A stretch of DNA of 64,000 bases from Chloranthus sessilifolius. Its lineage: Eukaryota; Streptophyta; Magnoliopsida; Chloranthales; Chloranthaceae. Made by a program: the position numbers and the translations under genes. Positions within the stretch are counted from its first letter, which is position 1. Every line of letters begins with the position of its first letter. This document shows positions 10,035 through 20,917 of the stretch, one piece after another. The notes beneath the pieces are model-generated. The model saw only the letters and a program-made list of their open reading frames with translations, was not told the origin of the DNA and ran no database searches. The stretch is taken from assembly GCA_021018995.1 (NCBI GenBank), contig CM037584.1:146275317-146339316 (forward strand), read 5' to 3'.

Positions 10035-12459
10035 TGTTGGTGCGTGCTTTTTCTGGGTTCCTCTCGGTTCCCGTTGAATCAGTGGCTTCCAATTCTATCT
10101 TGGTGGACTCTAGCGATGCGGCGTTTGGAATATTAAAAATAAAGGGGTATTCTAATTTATTGTGATCGCCAGCTGTAGATATTTATCGACGCTGCAACAC
10201 GTCAATGATCACGCTTAAGAGCGGGTATGGGTTACTTCTATACTGATTCGTCCGCCTGCGAACGTCAGCAACATTCTTTCCCTTGGGTTAGATAGTTCAA
10301 TTTCCTTTTTATTTCCCTTTATGGTTATAATTTTGGTCAGTTTAGACTTCCCTGGTTCAGTTATGAATTTAATTATATAGGTTTATTCCAATCCGGTTAG
10401 GAGTCCAGTTAATGTTGATTTCCTAATTTTATTAAAAGTCTAATTAATATTAGTCTCCTAATACTACTAAAAGTCTAGTTAGTTTCAATCTCCTATTGGT
10501 ACAAGGAGTGCTTGTGTAATAGTTCTAGTGAAACTCTAATTAATTCAAGCATATTAATTGTATTAAGATTCTGATTAAATCGGGTATAACAATTTTATTG
10601 AAATTCTAACTAAAGCAATTATAACAGTCCTGTTAGAACTCTGATTTGAATAAAAGACTGATTTTATCGAGACTCTAATTTAGGCAAAGGAATTAATGCT
10701 ATTAAAATCCAATTAGAACGAATAAACTAATTTTTACCAAATCTGATTGAAATAGATAACTTGATTTTATAAAAAAATCTCTAATTGAAGCAATGAATTA
10801 ACTATGCTAAAAAACTAATTTAAGCAATGAAATTAATTCCATTAAATTGTAATTGAAGCAAGGAATTGATCAATTAAATTCAGATTTAAAGAGATGAATC
10901 AGTCATACTAGGATTTAAGACAATTAATTAAACATACTGAAATAAAATAAACTTACTAATCAATTATACTAAAAGTATGGAACTAAAGCAATTACTTAAT
11001 TCTAAAATTCCTAAAAAAAAGGCGTTTGGGCCTGCTATAGTAAGGAGGATTGGCCTCATTCCCGAGTACCCTTCGTAAGCTCCCTTGGGCAAATCGGGTG
11101 GCTAGATTAAAGACAAATTGATTTTTGGACTGTAAAACAGTATTTTGGGCTTTTCAGAGTTGATTTCAGAATAATAATTATGAATTAGATTATAAACTAG
11201 AATTATAAAACTAGAATTAATATTTATGAATTTTGAAAGTATAAAAAATAGGGAATTAAAGCTATAATTTAAATTTTGAGGACTGAATTCGAGTTTGAAA
11301 TTAGGAAATCAGGCCGTATGACTAAGGACTGGTTCTGAATCAAAGGATTAGAATCAGAAATTAATGATAGGACTGTAGATCGAGATTTTAAAATTGAATT
11401 AAAGTCTAAGATCGGTATATCGAACCGATAGATTAAGGACTGGTTTTAGAAACAGAGAACTAGAACCAGATATATAGAATTTTGGTCCGAAAAGGGTGCT
11501 ACGGTCTAAGACTGAAAAAAAAATTAAAAAAATTAATAGAATTCCTAGATCTAGAGATTAGAAGCTATGATTGGAAACTAAAATTAACTCCTTACCTAGG
11601 GTCGGGACTGTAGAGGAGAATCATTTGAAGCTCAGAATTTGAATATCGGGATCATGGCTTGGTCTCTCTCTATGTTCATTCTATTTTCGGAGTTTTCAAA
11701 CGCTCGAATTCTGAAAAAAAGTCCAAAAAGGTCCAGCCAAAAAGTCCAAACCCCTGGGTCAAATTGAAGAAAAGATTTTATAGGTTTTTCCTCAATTACG
11801 CACCCAGCTTTTGGTGTTTAACCGAATTACGCGCCTATTTTCGGACGCTTAATTGCTTTGAGTCGGTCACCGACTCAGTGAGCGACCGGCTGACTTACTC
11901 AGTGATTTTCCAGTCCTAACCAAATTAGTGCTAATTGCGTGCGTGATGGGAGGAACGCAATCTGATTAAGCGTTTAATCATAAGCGCTTAATCAAGGAAA
12001 CTTAAGGGTTAAGGGTAGTGAGACTAGGTTGGGCGTAGGCCAATTGCGCGTTGGTTTTGTGGCGCTCAATCTGATCGCGCATCCAATTTCAGGCCCGTGA
12101 TCGAGTCTCGAATAGGTATGAGAAAGAAAGTTTTGTCTGAAAGGGGGACTGATTGCGCGCTTGTGGTATGGCGTGCAATCTAATTACGCGTGAGGTTTCA
12201 TGCGCTTAATTCGGGGTTGTCTGGGTCTGGTCTCTAGACTGAAATGCAAGACTATTGTTTCAGTTTGCATTCCGACTATATACTATTGTTTTAGTATATA
12301 ATCTCCCCGTGTCGGGATCTGAGCCACAGAGATATTATTTCAGCTTATGTTCAACCATGTACTATTATTTCAGTGTATGGTTCCCATATCGGGTTTAAAA
12401 GGTCAAAAGTTGACCGAACAAAAAATATATTTTGAGAAGGCAAAATGGGGGTGTCTACA
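10035..12459 (-). repeat. 3' LTR of element B copy 1
   Basis: On the - strand it runs from TGTAGACACCCCC to CACCAACA. It matches the LTRs at 47322-49751 and 55219-58180. The distal part (about 10390-10990) is a degenerate AT-rich repeat with the phrase CTAATTAAAGCAATGAATTA. The U3 part (11790-12400) has the GCGC motif cluster and a block with CTATTGTTTCAG phrases. Confidence 0.85.
11777..12240 (-). promoter_or_regulatory. TATA box and GCGC motif cluster of the B LTR
   Basis: On the - strand a TATAAAA box lies at 11777-11783 (49077-49083 and 56964-56970 in the other LTRs). Upstream of it, between about 11795 and 12240, are about ten copies of related motifs read on the + strand as ATTACGCGC, ATTGCGCGC and GCGCTTAATC. 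Similar motifs recur in front of the internal + strand promoters of this element. Confidence 0.6.
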
Positions 12460-12475
12460 GATGCCCCTCTTCGGC
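12460..12475 (-). other. Polypurine tract of element B
   Basis: On the - strand the sequence GAAGAGGGGCA directly precedes the LTR start TGTAGACACCC. The equivalent in copy 2 is at 58181-58195. It supports a - strand orientation. Confidence 0.65.
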
Positions 12476-13840
12476 GCGCTCTTGCGAAGTAAGAACGCAT
12501 CAAAGAAGTAGACAACCCTCATTTAAGGTGTCTTCTCGTTTCTCTTGGGAATTCACAAATGTAAATTGGTGATGCTAACATGACATGCTTGGCTTTATTA
12601 TCTATTAGTACAAGCAAAAATGGAGCATTTGAAGGGCAAATGGTAGCTGTCGAAGGGCACATTCCAAGTCTGTGGGTGCATGGCGTATCCCGTGACATGA
12701 CGCGAGCTAACAAAGCGATTTTATGCAATCGAGGTACCGGGGCATCAATCAAATGCCCAAAACAAGGTCCAAGGATCGATAATAAAAGAAGATTAAATAT
12801 CATGAAATATCGAAGGCTTTTGCAACTCATGTCAAATTGGGCGGATAATTGCTCACACCAATGCACGTCAGGCATTCCTTTTCCAATAGGCATTTATTAG
12901 TTCTTAGATTGAATATAGTCAATGTTCAGTTTCCTAGGGGAATGGTTGATTTGGGTTGGTAATTGAGGTGCAGTTTTATGAGGTATGTTCAGTTGAATTT
13001 TGTGCAGTGGCGTGTGCGCTTGATTCATTTGGAGTTGGCCTTTAAGTTGGGAATTCTAATCCTATGATTATGCGCAGTGGTATATACGCTTGATTCAAAG
13101 TTTAGCGGTTGGTCTGTAGATTGGGTAGTCTAAGTTGGGTATTCTCGTCCTAATGTGTCTGAACCATGATTCTGCTTAGTGGAGTATGCACTTGATCCAA
13201 TTTTGCACAGTGGGATATGCGCTTGATTGCAAGTTCAGGCGGTGTTGGGAGTTAAAGGTCGGGTTTAAGTGTAATTTATTGCGCGCAGATGATGGGGCGC
13301 TTAATCAAAATTTTTTGGCATTTAAACGAAGGTGAGTTGGGTCTGTTTATCTTGTTGCTTTGTTTTTTTTTGTTTCTCTTTTTTGGTAGTTTTTTTTATT
13401 TTGTTTCTTTTGAAGTAAGATTTTTTTTATTTTGTGAAATAAAGGTTTTTTTTTTTGTTTTTTTTTTTTTTTTTGAAATAAAGAGGTTTTGAGAATTTGA
13501 AATTTTAGAAATTTTAACTTAAGATCAATTCGGTGGTAAAACGGCGGAAAACATGGCTTCCGAGATGTCGCTGAGCAGATCTATCGATACGGGATTTGTG
13601 GACCCAATCATTATTGTGGTTGTCAAGACGACACTTGGCATGCTGGATACTACATCTAACCTTCTCGGCGAGTATTGATGATTGTCTCTTATGGGAGGAC
13701 TACAGTGATTTGCGAGTTGAGAGAGACGAGTTTTGAAAATATTTGATTTAATCATAGCTAACTATATTTATAGACAATACTGAGTAATTAAAAAAGGGGT
13801 AATACTTACCTAGGGTGATACTTACCTGGGTTGCATGTAG
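12476..13840. other. Element B interior without recognisable genes
   Basis: It aligns in order with 58196-59320 of copy 2. A 106-codon ORF at 12580-12900 is not kept in copy 2. The stretch 13350-13475 is T-rich low-complexity sequence. No gag, protease, RT or integrase motifs were found. Confidence 0.6.
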
Positions 13841-13849
13841 CTTGTACGG

Positions 13850-14605
13850 TTCGTGGTGGTGTTGTAATGTTGCGATGAGACTTTGTGGCTATTACTGTGA
13901 TGCAGTGTTTCGGATGTGATGTCACGACAGGCCTTTGGAGACTTCTTCCCTTTGGGTCTGCTATGGCAGGACTTGGCGGATGTGATACAATGTCTTGGGA
14001 TAAATGATGTCGCGATGGGACCTGAGTGTTGATTCGAGAGAAAGAGAGAGAGAGTTTGTTGCCTTAGCGATGGGAAATGACTGAGCTTTCCCTCTTGTCA
14101 TCATATGACATGGCCTGTGCTGTCTGAGCTTTCTTTTCTAGGTAGCGAGGTTTGCGATGGGACATCGACTGGATGTAGTTAGTGAAGGATGTTATTACGC
14201 GATGAAACATTATTGTCTTTCTTTGGTGGATCTTGGGTTACAAAAGAACTTGCGTCATGGCTGCGTTGTGATAGACTTCATCCTTGGGCAGTTTGTTTTC
14301 GACTTTTCGCAATAGGTCATGAGAATATGGTTAATTTATTCCGATGGGGCTGGGTATTGAGGTGATGTCGCTTGTGTGCACGTTATCGTGATGGGGTCGT
14401 GAGGGTACTATGGTAAAGAGTCTATGTCTTGCCACGACGGGATTAGGGAATGATCGATGCTATAGGACGGGTGAATAGGTCTTTCTTTCCAGTCGAGGTA
14501 GTTTATGAGGCTACACAATGGGACAAGAGGATATGTCTATGACGTGATAAAAGAATCTTGGCCGCGATGGAACAGAAGAATCGTGACTAAGATGGGATAC
14601 AAAGG
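13850..14605 (+). promoter_or_regulatory. GCGATGGGAC motif cluster in element B
   Basis: About a dozen variants of GCGATGGGAC lie here at irregular spacing (for example near 13866, 14007, 14075, 14154, 14388, 14516, 14560), many followed by ATTGG or similar. Copy 2 has about as many at 59390-60355. The spacing and flanks differ between copies while the cores persist. The cluster ends just before the GCGC cluster and TATA box at 15012. Confidence 0.55.
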
Positions 14606-14639
14606 TGTGAGGGTGTAGATTTCGTCTAAAATCAGGTAT

Positions 14640-15019
14640 TACGTGCCTGTTTTTAAGCGCTCAACGTGATTGCGCGCCTACTTTCAAGCGTGCGATCTCA
14701 GGCTTGACGGGTCATTTACGCATGAGTATCTGTGTGTGCAATTGGATTATGCGCTGTAATCCTTGCGCGTGATTGAAGCATCACCTGGTCATTGTCCAGT
14801 CAGTGTACAAGTGACCTTTTGTATTGTGCATTTACAGTGTGTCGTTTGATTGGTTCATAGGCTACGCATGATCGGAGCGTCACGCAGATGGCGCGGGCGA
14901 TGGTTTAATTGCGCGCTCGGGTCAGAGCGCGTGTTTTGGATTGTGCTTCATGTGAGTAGCGCGTGTTCTAATTAAGCGCACGTGTTGATGCGCGTGATTG
15001 AGTCTGTACTCTATATAAG
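14640..15019 (+). promoter_or_regulatory. Internal promoter 1 of element B (GCGC cluster and TATA box)
   Basis: A TATATAAG box at 15012-15019 is followed by a pyrimidine-rich leader. Upstream, 14640-15000 holds many ATTGCGCGC, AAGCGCAC and GCGCGTGATT motifs, including a stretch close to GCGCGCCTATTTTC that is shared with the LTR near 11830. Copy 2 keeps the layout (motifs 60400-60720, TATA 60734-60741). The direction is opposite to that of the element. This may drive the antisense gene; that is inference. Confidence 0.55.
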
Positions 15020-15190
15020 CAACAAAGCTTTCATTTGTTTTTCATTCTGGTTTAGTCTCGAGTTTTGACCTTTTCTGAATATCTCGTGTTCTGAAATTCT
15101 TATTTTAGTGATATCGGGCGATCTAACCGTCCGATTGGGATGTTGTTTCTTCCTATATTCATTATTTCGCTTGATCTCTGTCCTGAAATA

Positions 15191-15268
15191 ATGCTTAGAG
15201 ATGGCGTTATCCTGGGAATGGGCGGTATTGGGAATGAGTGCGCTTGTCTTCACATCAATCCTTTTTAA
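15191..15268 (+). CDS. Small ORF of 25 codons downstream of internal promoter 1
   Basis: It lies about 175 bases after the TATA box. The B copy at 60915-60992 has the same length, the same start context and a stop at the same codon (TAA here, TAG there). The core LGMGGIGNE is identical in both. Of the codon differences, about half are silent. No family is recognised. It could be a short upstream ORF in the leader of the antisense transcript or the remains of a first exon. D inserted 84 bases after its end. Confidence 0.3.
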   Translation: MLRDGVILGMGGIGNECACLHINPF

Positions 15269-15347
15269 GGAGCAGTGAAGGTAGTGTTGAAGCGGTGGCG
15301 GTGGAGGAGGCGAAGATGGCGAAAGAGTAGGAGTAAAAAGTGAGGGG

Positions 15348-15352
15348 ATGCG
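15348..15352. repeat. Left target-site duplication of element D (ATGCG)
   Basis: ATGCG here pairs with ATGTG at 35954-35958; the single difference is a CpG-to-TpG transition. The uninterrupted target is seen in B copy 2 near 61065-61080. Confidence 0.8.
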
Positions 15353-15791
15353 TGATGTGAATTTTAATTGTGATGTTTTACTCGCAAGCGCACGAATCAG
15401 ATTGTATATAGTGGGTGCAGAGTACGAGATCGTTCCCACGAGGATCAATGTAGAAAATCTAAAAAGATGAAATCGTAATTCAAAAAATCTACCAAGATTT
15501 AACAGTACCCTACCAGTATTATGATTTAGGCGGTTTTGTGAGATGATAATTACTGACTATAAAATAAAATTCAATTGATGATTCAAAAACAACAGGAAAG
15601 ATGAAGAAGATGAAGATACTAAATCCTCCCATCTTTGATTTGTTCTTACCATAATACAAATCAAAGGATTAAACTATGAGATATATCATTGAAAAGCATC
15701 TTTTATGGAAGATATATGATCAAAACCTCGATAGGTTCCACATTGCGTCCCTGCAGTCAGAACTTAATTTCAGAGATGATTTCCATATATA

Positions 15792-16126
15792 GATCTGGGA
15801 TCAAGTGCATGACTCGGCACACTTGATCTCAGATTATAAATAAAAATCATCCCTAAAGTGGGTAAAAATTCAAACAATAATACCACCATAGATCTGAGAT
15901 CAAGGGCATGACATGGCACGCTTGATTTCAGATTAGAGAGTAATTAAGATAAAATTACCATTACAGATCCAAGATCCAGGGCATGACTCTGCACACTCGA
16001 TCCCAGATCGTAATCGTAAGTAGATCCACACGATAAAAATAGAAAGATCAGATAACAATGATTGGAATAAAATTACCGTCACAGATTTAAGATCCAGGGC
16101 ATGACTCGGCACACTCGATCCCAGTT
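15792..16126 (-). repeat. Four stem-loop repeats in the D LTR
   Basis: Units at 15792-15835, 15891-15934, 15966-16009 and 16084-16126 each have two arms (GATCTGAGATCAAG-type and CTTGATCTCAGATT-type) around a loop with the conserved core GGCATGACTCGGCAC. Units 1 and 2 can form stems of 12-14 pairs; units 3 and 4 are less well paired. The right LTR has the same four at 21357, 21456, 21531 and 21649. Confidence 0.75.
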
Positions 16127-16562
16127 AGTGGCGGAGATTTCATCCGTTCGTGATAGCACAACAATCATAAAAACAAATTCTTATATTTTAATCATAAATT
16201 CATATTATTAAAAGTACATCCCTCAGATGGGAATCATTAGATCCCCATCCCTAAGAAATTAGTCACACATGCTGTAATTAAATGACATAAACAAATAAGG
16301 AATACAAAATAACATTAATCTAATCAATCAAAAATACCTCAACCTTCAATGAAAATTCTTTGATCCACGATGATCTTCAGAAACGAAATTAGAAATGCTC
16401 TCTACTAATCTTTAAATTTAAAACATGAATCAACAGAACAAAAATAATAAATTGGAGAAATGAATATTGAAAAGTTAAATGAACAAAGCTCTAAAAAAAA
16501 AGGAATAAAAAACTCTCTATCTCTAGAACCTAATAATAATCCTTTCAAAACTCGTAGCTTCC

Positions 16563-16696
16563 TTTTTATATGGTCGAACAAACCCTATCCCTAATACCTT
16601 AATCGATTAAGAATTAAATCTCAATCGATTGACTCTTAAGTAGGAACAAAGTTGTCTTCTCCTGTTAATCGATTGACACTTAGTCCTCAATCGATT
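16563..16696 (-). promoter_or_regulatory. TATA box and AATCGATT cluster of the D LTR
   Basis: On the - strand a TATAAAAA box lies at 16563-16570. Just upstream (higher + coordinates) are four exact AATCGATT palindromes at 16611, 16623, 16667 and 16689, mostly within TCAATCGATTGA. The right LTR has them at 22166, 22233 and 22255, plus one decayed to AATTGATT, with its TATA box at 22128-22135. Confidence 0.7.
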
Positions 16697-17102
16697 GACA
16701 TCTAAGGGACAAAGCAATTTTCACCGCCCAACTTTGCATCAGACACTGTCTCGGTATTTTGGCTATAACTTTCTATCCCGAAGTCGAATTGAGGTGATTC
16801 GTATGGCGTTGGAAAGCTGACGATGAGCTCTACAACGTTTGTGTTTTAGCAATTTCCTAAATCAGATGTCTTGAAGGTCTAAATTTAGCTGAAAGTAGCA
16901 CCAAGTTTTCGATGATCCAAAGTTGCAGTGTTTTGATATTATTTTCGAGATTCTTGGGCTGTTTTACGCACTTGGATTATATTTACCTGAAACACTTCAA
17001 ATCTAGTAATTCTCATCAGATAGCTTTTATCAGATAGCTTTCATCGAATAGCTAAATATAGGTATTTAGGGGTGAAATATCATCATATTTCGTTACTCAT
17101 CA

Positions 17103-17290
17103 CACCCCCAAACCTACACTTTGCTAGTCCTCGAGCAAAGCAAACTAAAGAAAATAAATGCCACTTTCGTAGGGAACACGATTGCACTTAACATGTGCAA
17201 CAGGCCTTTAAACCCCTAGGTGATCCCTAGTGGAGGAGTTGTGTCTCCTAAGGGTTTACAGTAAAGTTACCCACAAACTTCCAAATATTT
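17103..17290 (-). other. Polypurine tract and conserved pre-PPT block of element D
   Basis: On the - strand the tract AGGTTTGGGGGTG (17103-17115) is identical to that of E. The block behind it has the same two stem-loops as E and F: CTAGG/CCTAG around GATCA (17216-17230) and AGGAG/CTCCT (17234-17249). The block is conserved although the LTR of D is unrelated in sequence to that of E. Confidence 0.85.
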
Positions 17291-19717
17291 CAAACCATCG
17301 GCAAAATTAAGTTTTCAAAACATGATTTTTATAATATCTTTAACTTCAAAACTCAAAATCATTAATCAATTCAACATGCGAATTCTCAATTTTAAATAAT
17401 AATGTTATACTAATTATACTAATATCCATTCAAATTAGTCTAATGCTCAAGTCGTTAGATAACTCATCCATTCATGCTTAAACGTGTAGTGTGTGTATAT
17501 CCAAACCAAGATTCATCCATCTCAGAACTAGTCCAAACGGGAAACTATCGGATCTGTTGTTTCGACTCAATCCTCACTTTAGGTATACTCTTGAAATAAA
17601 ATCACTCCGATGATGGATAAGTTTTCGCACACATGTGAGAGATCAATACAAAGCAAGCAAAAAGTTCTCACATGATAAATGAAACACGATGCAATCAATG
17701 AACAAAAATAAATCTCATAAGAAGATACTTGTATATCTTCTGCATGTCATATCAAGTGTCATAAGTATCACATATATACTCTCCGCAAGGCAGTTACCCA
17801 TGTAACATCAGATCATGAAGGTCTTTTTAGGGTTGTAATGGTTCTCAGGAAAGGGTAAGAAAGAATTGGAAGTTGGGATTCAAAATTTTTGAGAAATTGG
17901 AAAAGAAACTAACTTTTGATTTTTTTATTGCTCTTCTTTTTCTTTTCTAATCTCTCGCTATTTTTTTCTCAATATTTTCCTTTTCTCACTCTTTTTTTTT
18001 CTTTTGAATTTCCTTTTCTTGACGCACCTCATATTTTTCACAATTTTCTTTTTCTTTTTTCCCCCCCTTTTTCTTTTATATTTTTGCCATACACTCTTAG
18101 TAAACACCACAACTCAGTATCTCTCAACTTACTCTCTTTTCGTTCATTTTCATCCCTCGTTTCTAATTTCTCAGAAATAAGAAGGGTAAAGCTGAATTTT
18201 CAGAAATGGTGAAGGGTTAAAGGTTAACGTGGCTTATCAAAGAATGTATAAAGGTAAATTTTTCAATAGGCTCAAGGGGGTACTAAAAGGATAAATTTAT
18301 ATGAGGTGGGATATTCTAAGCACAAACGAGCCAAAGATGGCCTTCAATCATGTCCTTAAAAGATGGTAATTATGTCTATTTGTCTTGAGTAGATATACAG
18401 TACGTTCTAAGACAATAATATGAATTTGATTACATGCAAAGTCACAAGCCAAAGTGAAGTGTATGAGATCATGTAAAATAATTCGTATTCAAAGAAAAGT
18501 CCGAGTTCATGTATTCACTCATCAAGGACGGGAAATTGGCTCTAAAGCTCACCTGGTTTAGTCTCCACTAAGAACCTAAGATTCAACATTCAAAACAGTT
18601 CATCGATTTCTAAGTCTTAGCTTGGTATAAGTGCAAAAATTCTAAGCATGAATATCAAAATTACCCACAAAATATCACATTAAGCGCCATTATCCTAGAT
18701 ACAAGTAATCAAAATATGACATCGATATTCTCAAAATTAAATTCAAATGTATCATCAACTAAAGTTTGAAAACTATCACAAAATAATGTGCATGATGGTT
18801 CCCAAAATTTTTTTTTTTTTTTTTTCTTCAATCAATTTTTTTTTAATTTTTTTCATATAAAAAAAAATAAGTGCAAAAAATAAGTGACGCAAGATAGATA
18901 ACCAAAAAAATAAGTGACGCAAGATAGATAATCATACATACCCCCAAACCTAAAAATGACAATGTCCTCATTGATTGAAATAGGTAGTGCACCCCCAAAC
19001 TTGTTGAAAAGTACCTCCACACAAAGATCAGGTGCAGAAAATTTGTGCATCAAATTAGAACATGACCAAAAATTTATTGAAGGTAATGTGGCTACACTAA
19101 TTTGGAAATGAAAAACAACCTAAACTACACTAAAACTAATATTCTAGAACTAAACATTTTTTTTTCCTTTTTTATTTTTATTTATTTATTATTATTATTA
19201 TTATTTATTATTATTATTATTAATTTTTTTTTTTTAGGGGTATCCAAAAAAAAAAAAAAAAATCACACAAACTACACCCCCAAACTTAAACAAAACAATG
19301 TCCTCATTGTTGACAATAATTAAAATATTGGATTAAAATGAGAAAGCATACTTGGAGTAATGATTTGAGGCGCGTGATAACACATGAAAAGGAGAGAGGT
19401 AGGAAAAATCCTCCCCCAAACCTGCATGAAAATATACCAGTATATCCAAGCATCCTCTTTACACGAAAAAATGTTAACAATAGTGAGGAGATTATCAAAA
19501 CTAACAAAATATTACTCGAATAACACTATCAAAACCACAATCAACCATAAAAATGAGTGTATCTAAGCCTTTTTTTTTTTTCAATTTTTTTTTTCTCTTT
19601 GTTTTTTAAAGTTTTTATTTATTTATTTATTATTATTATTTTTTTTTTAATTTTTTTCAAAGGAAAATTGCGAAATTAATTTACAAGGTGTAAATTCATT
19701 TCGAGTCCACTAGGATC
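17291..19717 (-). other. Non-coding interior of element D with internal purine tracts
   Basis: About 2.4 kb of AT-rich, low-complexity sequence with long T and A runs (17916-18070, 18800-18860, 19150-19260) and no credible gene. On the - strand there are four internal tracts like the polypurine tract (18939-18951, 18990-19002, 19275-19287, 19411-19423). Two of these follow the phrase AATGAGGACATTGT, which is typical of Athila-type elements. A unit of about 27 bases with AATAAGTGACGCAAGATAG is duplicated at 18887-18934. Confidence 0.65.
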
Positions 19718-20653
19718 TCAAATCTTCATGAAAAATTTTCTAAACAGGATCAATGATTTATTTAATCGTCCCGACATTTCTCTTATCAAGGACTTAGTTA
19801 CACCCCCCTGATGTACCCAAGTTCCATTATTATTGTCCATCTCTACCCTGTACCTGACATTCCCAAAATCGCACTCCAGATTCAAACTCATTAATCTTTT
19901 TTCGATATTCTGTTGATTATCTATGTATTTAATGAATGGGCAACAGATTTGAAATTCATTTTTCTCCCCAAAATTGATTTCACATTTATCGGAAAAGGTT
20001 ATGTCTCCCTTTTCAGGTGTTGTAAGGGTGTCATTTTCCTTCTCTCTCATCTCAATTTGATTCTCAATTCCTTCCTTGACATAAGTATCGTTCCATTCCA
20101 TTTCCGCTTCTCCTCGGACTTGCACTACCTCAACATTCATTGTGTCAGTCTCAAGCGTAGTGACCAATTCATCCTGCTCATATTTCTGAATGAAATTAGA
20201 GGGGTCCTCATCATTCCGACTGGTAAGAGCCTCCTCTATTTTTTCTTTCATTTGTAAGTACTCGATCATCTGACTTACTTGAGACTGTATCCTAGAAATT
20301 CTTTGAGTGTTGGTGTGCACCAAACCTTTTAAATATTCTAAGGAGTAAGAAGAATTTTGTGATGGCTCATATGGTTCTGTATCTTGAAAGTATTGAGTTT
20401 GCTATGAAAACTCATAAGGAAAGTTGTTGGAATAAGAACTTTGATCTTCGTTAGGCATTATACCACACATTGGAGGTTGATTAAACCCCCACATGTTATT
20501 GGGTTGACTTTGCCAGTCATGGGTGCTCCAAACAGGATTGGGTTGGACTTGTTCAGGGTAATAATTTGAGTTACTCAAGGGACACATAGGTGTAATGTGT
20601 ATCAAAATTTCAAAAATAGTATATGATTTTGGATTGAAGCCATGCATTGACAT
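19718..20653 (-). pseudogene. Unknown 312-codon ORF of element D, one in-frame stop
   Basis: Reading on the - strand from the ATG at 20653, about 260 bases after the PBS, one frame stays open to 19718 apart from a single TAG at 20402-20404, where Gln is likely. The first part is rich in Pro, Asn, Gln and Tyr (a QPNNMWGFNQPP stretch). The middle (about residues 110-135) is helical with the pattern RISRIQSQVSQMIEYLQ. The rest is acidic, and the end is basic and hydrophobic. Position and composition suggest the rear part of a gag-like protein, but no gag core or zinc knuckle is present. Its use to the element is unknown. Confidence 0.55.
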
Positions 20654-20730
20654 GATTTCACCAATAAGACATTTAACACCAAATTATTTTTTATTTTTAT
20701 ATATTTATTTATTTTTTTGTTTATTTTTTT

Positions 20731-20775
20731 TTTTCAAAATCAATTGATCGACAACACACGTCGATTGATTGAACC
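20731..20775. repeat. Inverted repeat with CGAT motifs ahead of the D ORF
   Basis: TCAATTGATCGAC and GTCGATTGATTGA face each other around ACACAC, between the PBS and the ORF start on the - strand. They resemble the TCAATCGATTGA motif of the D LTR. Confidence 0.5.
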
Positions 20776-20893
20776 TTTTTTTTATTTATAATTTTTTATA
20801 TATTTTTTTTTGTAGCAGGAATACTAATTTAATCCCAAGAAATTCCTAAAATTAACTGTCTATTTCTTAAAAATTTAGATTTTCTTGATTTGA

Positions 20894-20911
20894 TCCCCGG
20901 CAACGATGCCA
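20894..20911 (-). other. Primer-binding site of element D (tRNA-Asp type)
   Basis: On the - strand TGGCATCGTTGCCGGGGA lies a few bases inside the LTR end. It matches the complement of the 3' end of plant tRNA-Asp except at two central bases, and is the usual Athila-type primer site. Confidence 0.85.
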
Positions 20912-20917
20912 AAAACT

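Larger units (their letters stand above)
15353..17102 (-). repeat. 3' LTR of element D (left on the + strand)
   Basis: It runs from TGATGTGAATTTT to TTACTCATCA on the + strand, with an inverted TGATG/CATCA end. It aligns over its full length with 20918-22580 plus 35890-35953. Most differences between the two are single substitutions, with a few short indels near 16770-16910. Confidence 0.93.

Noticed and set aside
10035..12459. Reading element B on the + strand
   Set aside because: No tRNA-complementary primer site follows the LTR on the + strand, while a purine tract and a TATA box fit the - strand. The TG-CA ends alone do not decide.
12580..12900. 106-codon ORF on the + strand in element B
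   Set aside because: The collinear sequence in copy 2 (58299-58765) has indels and stops, so the frame is not conserved.
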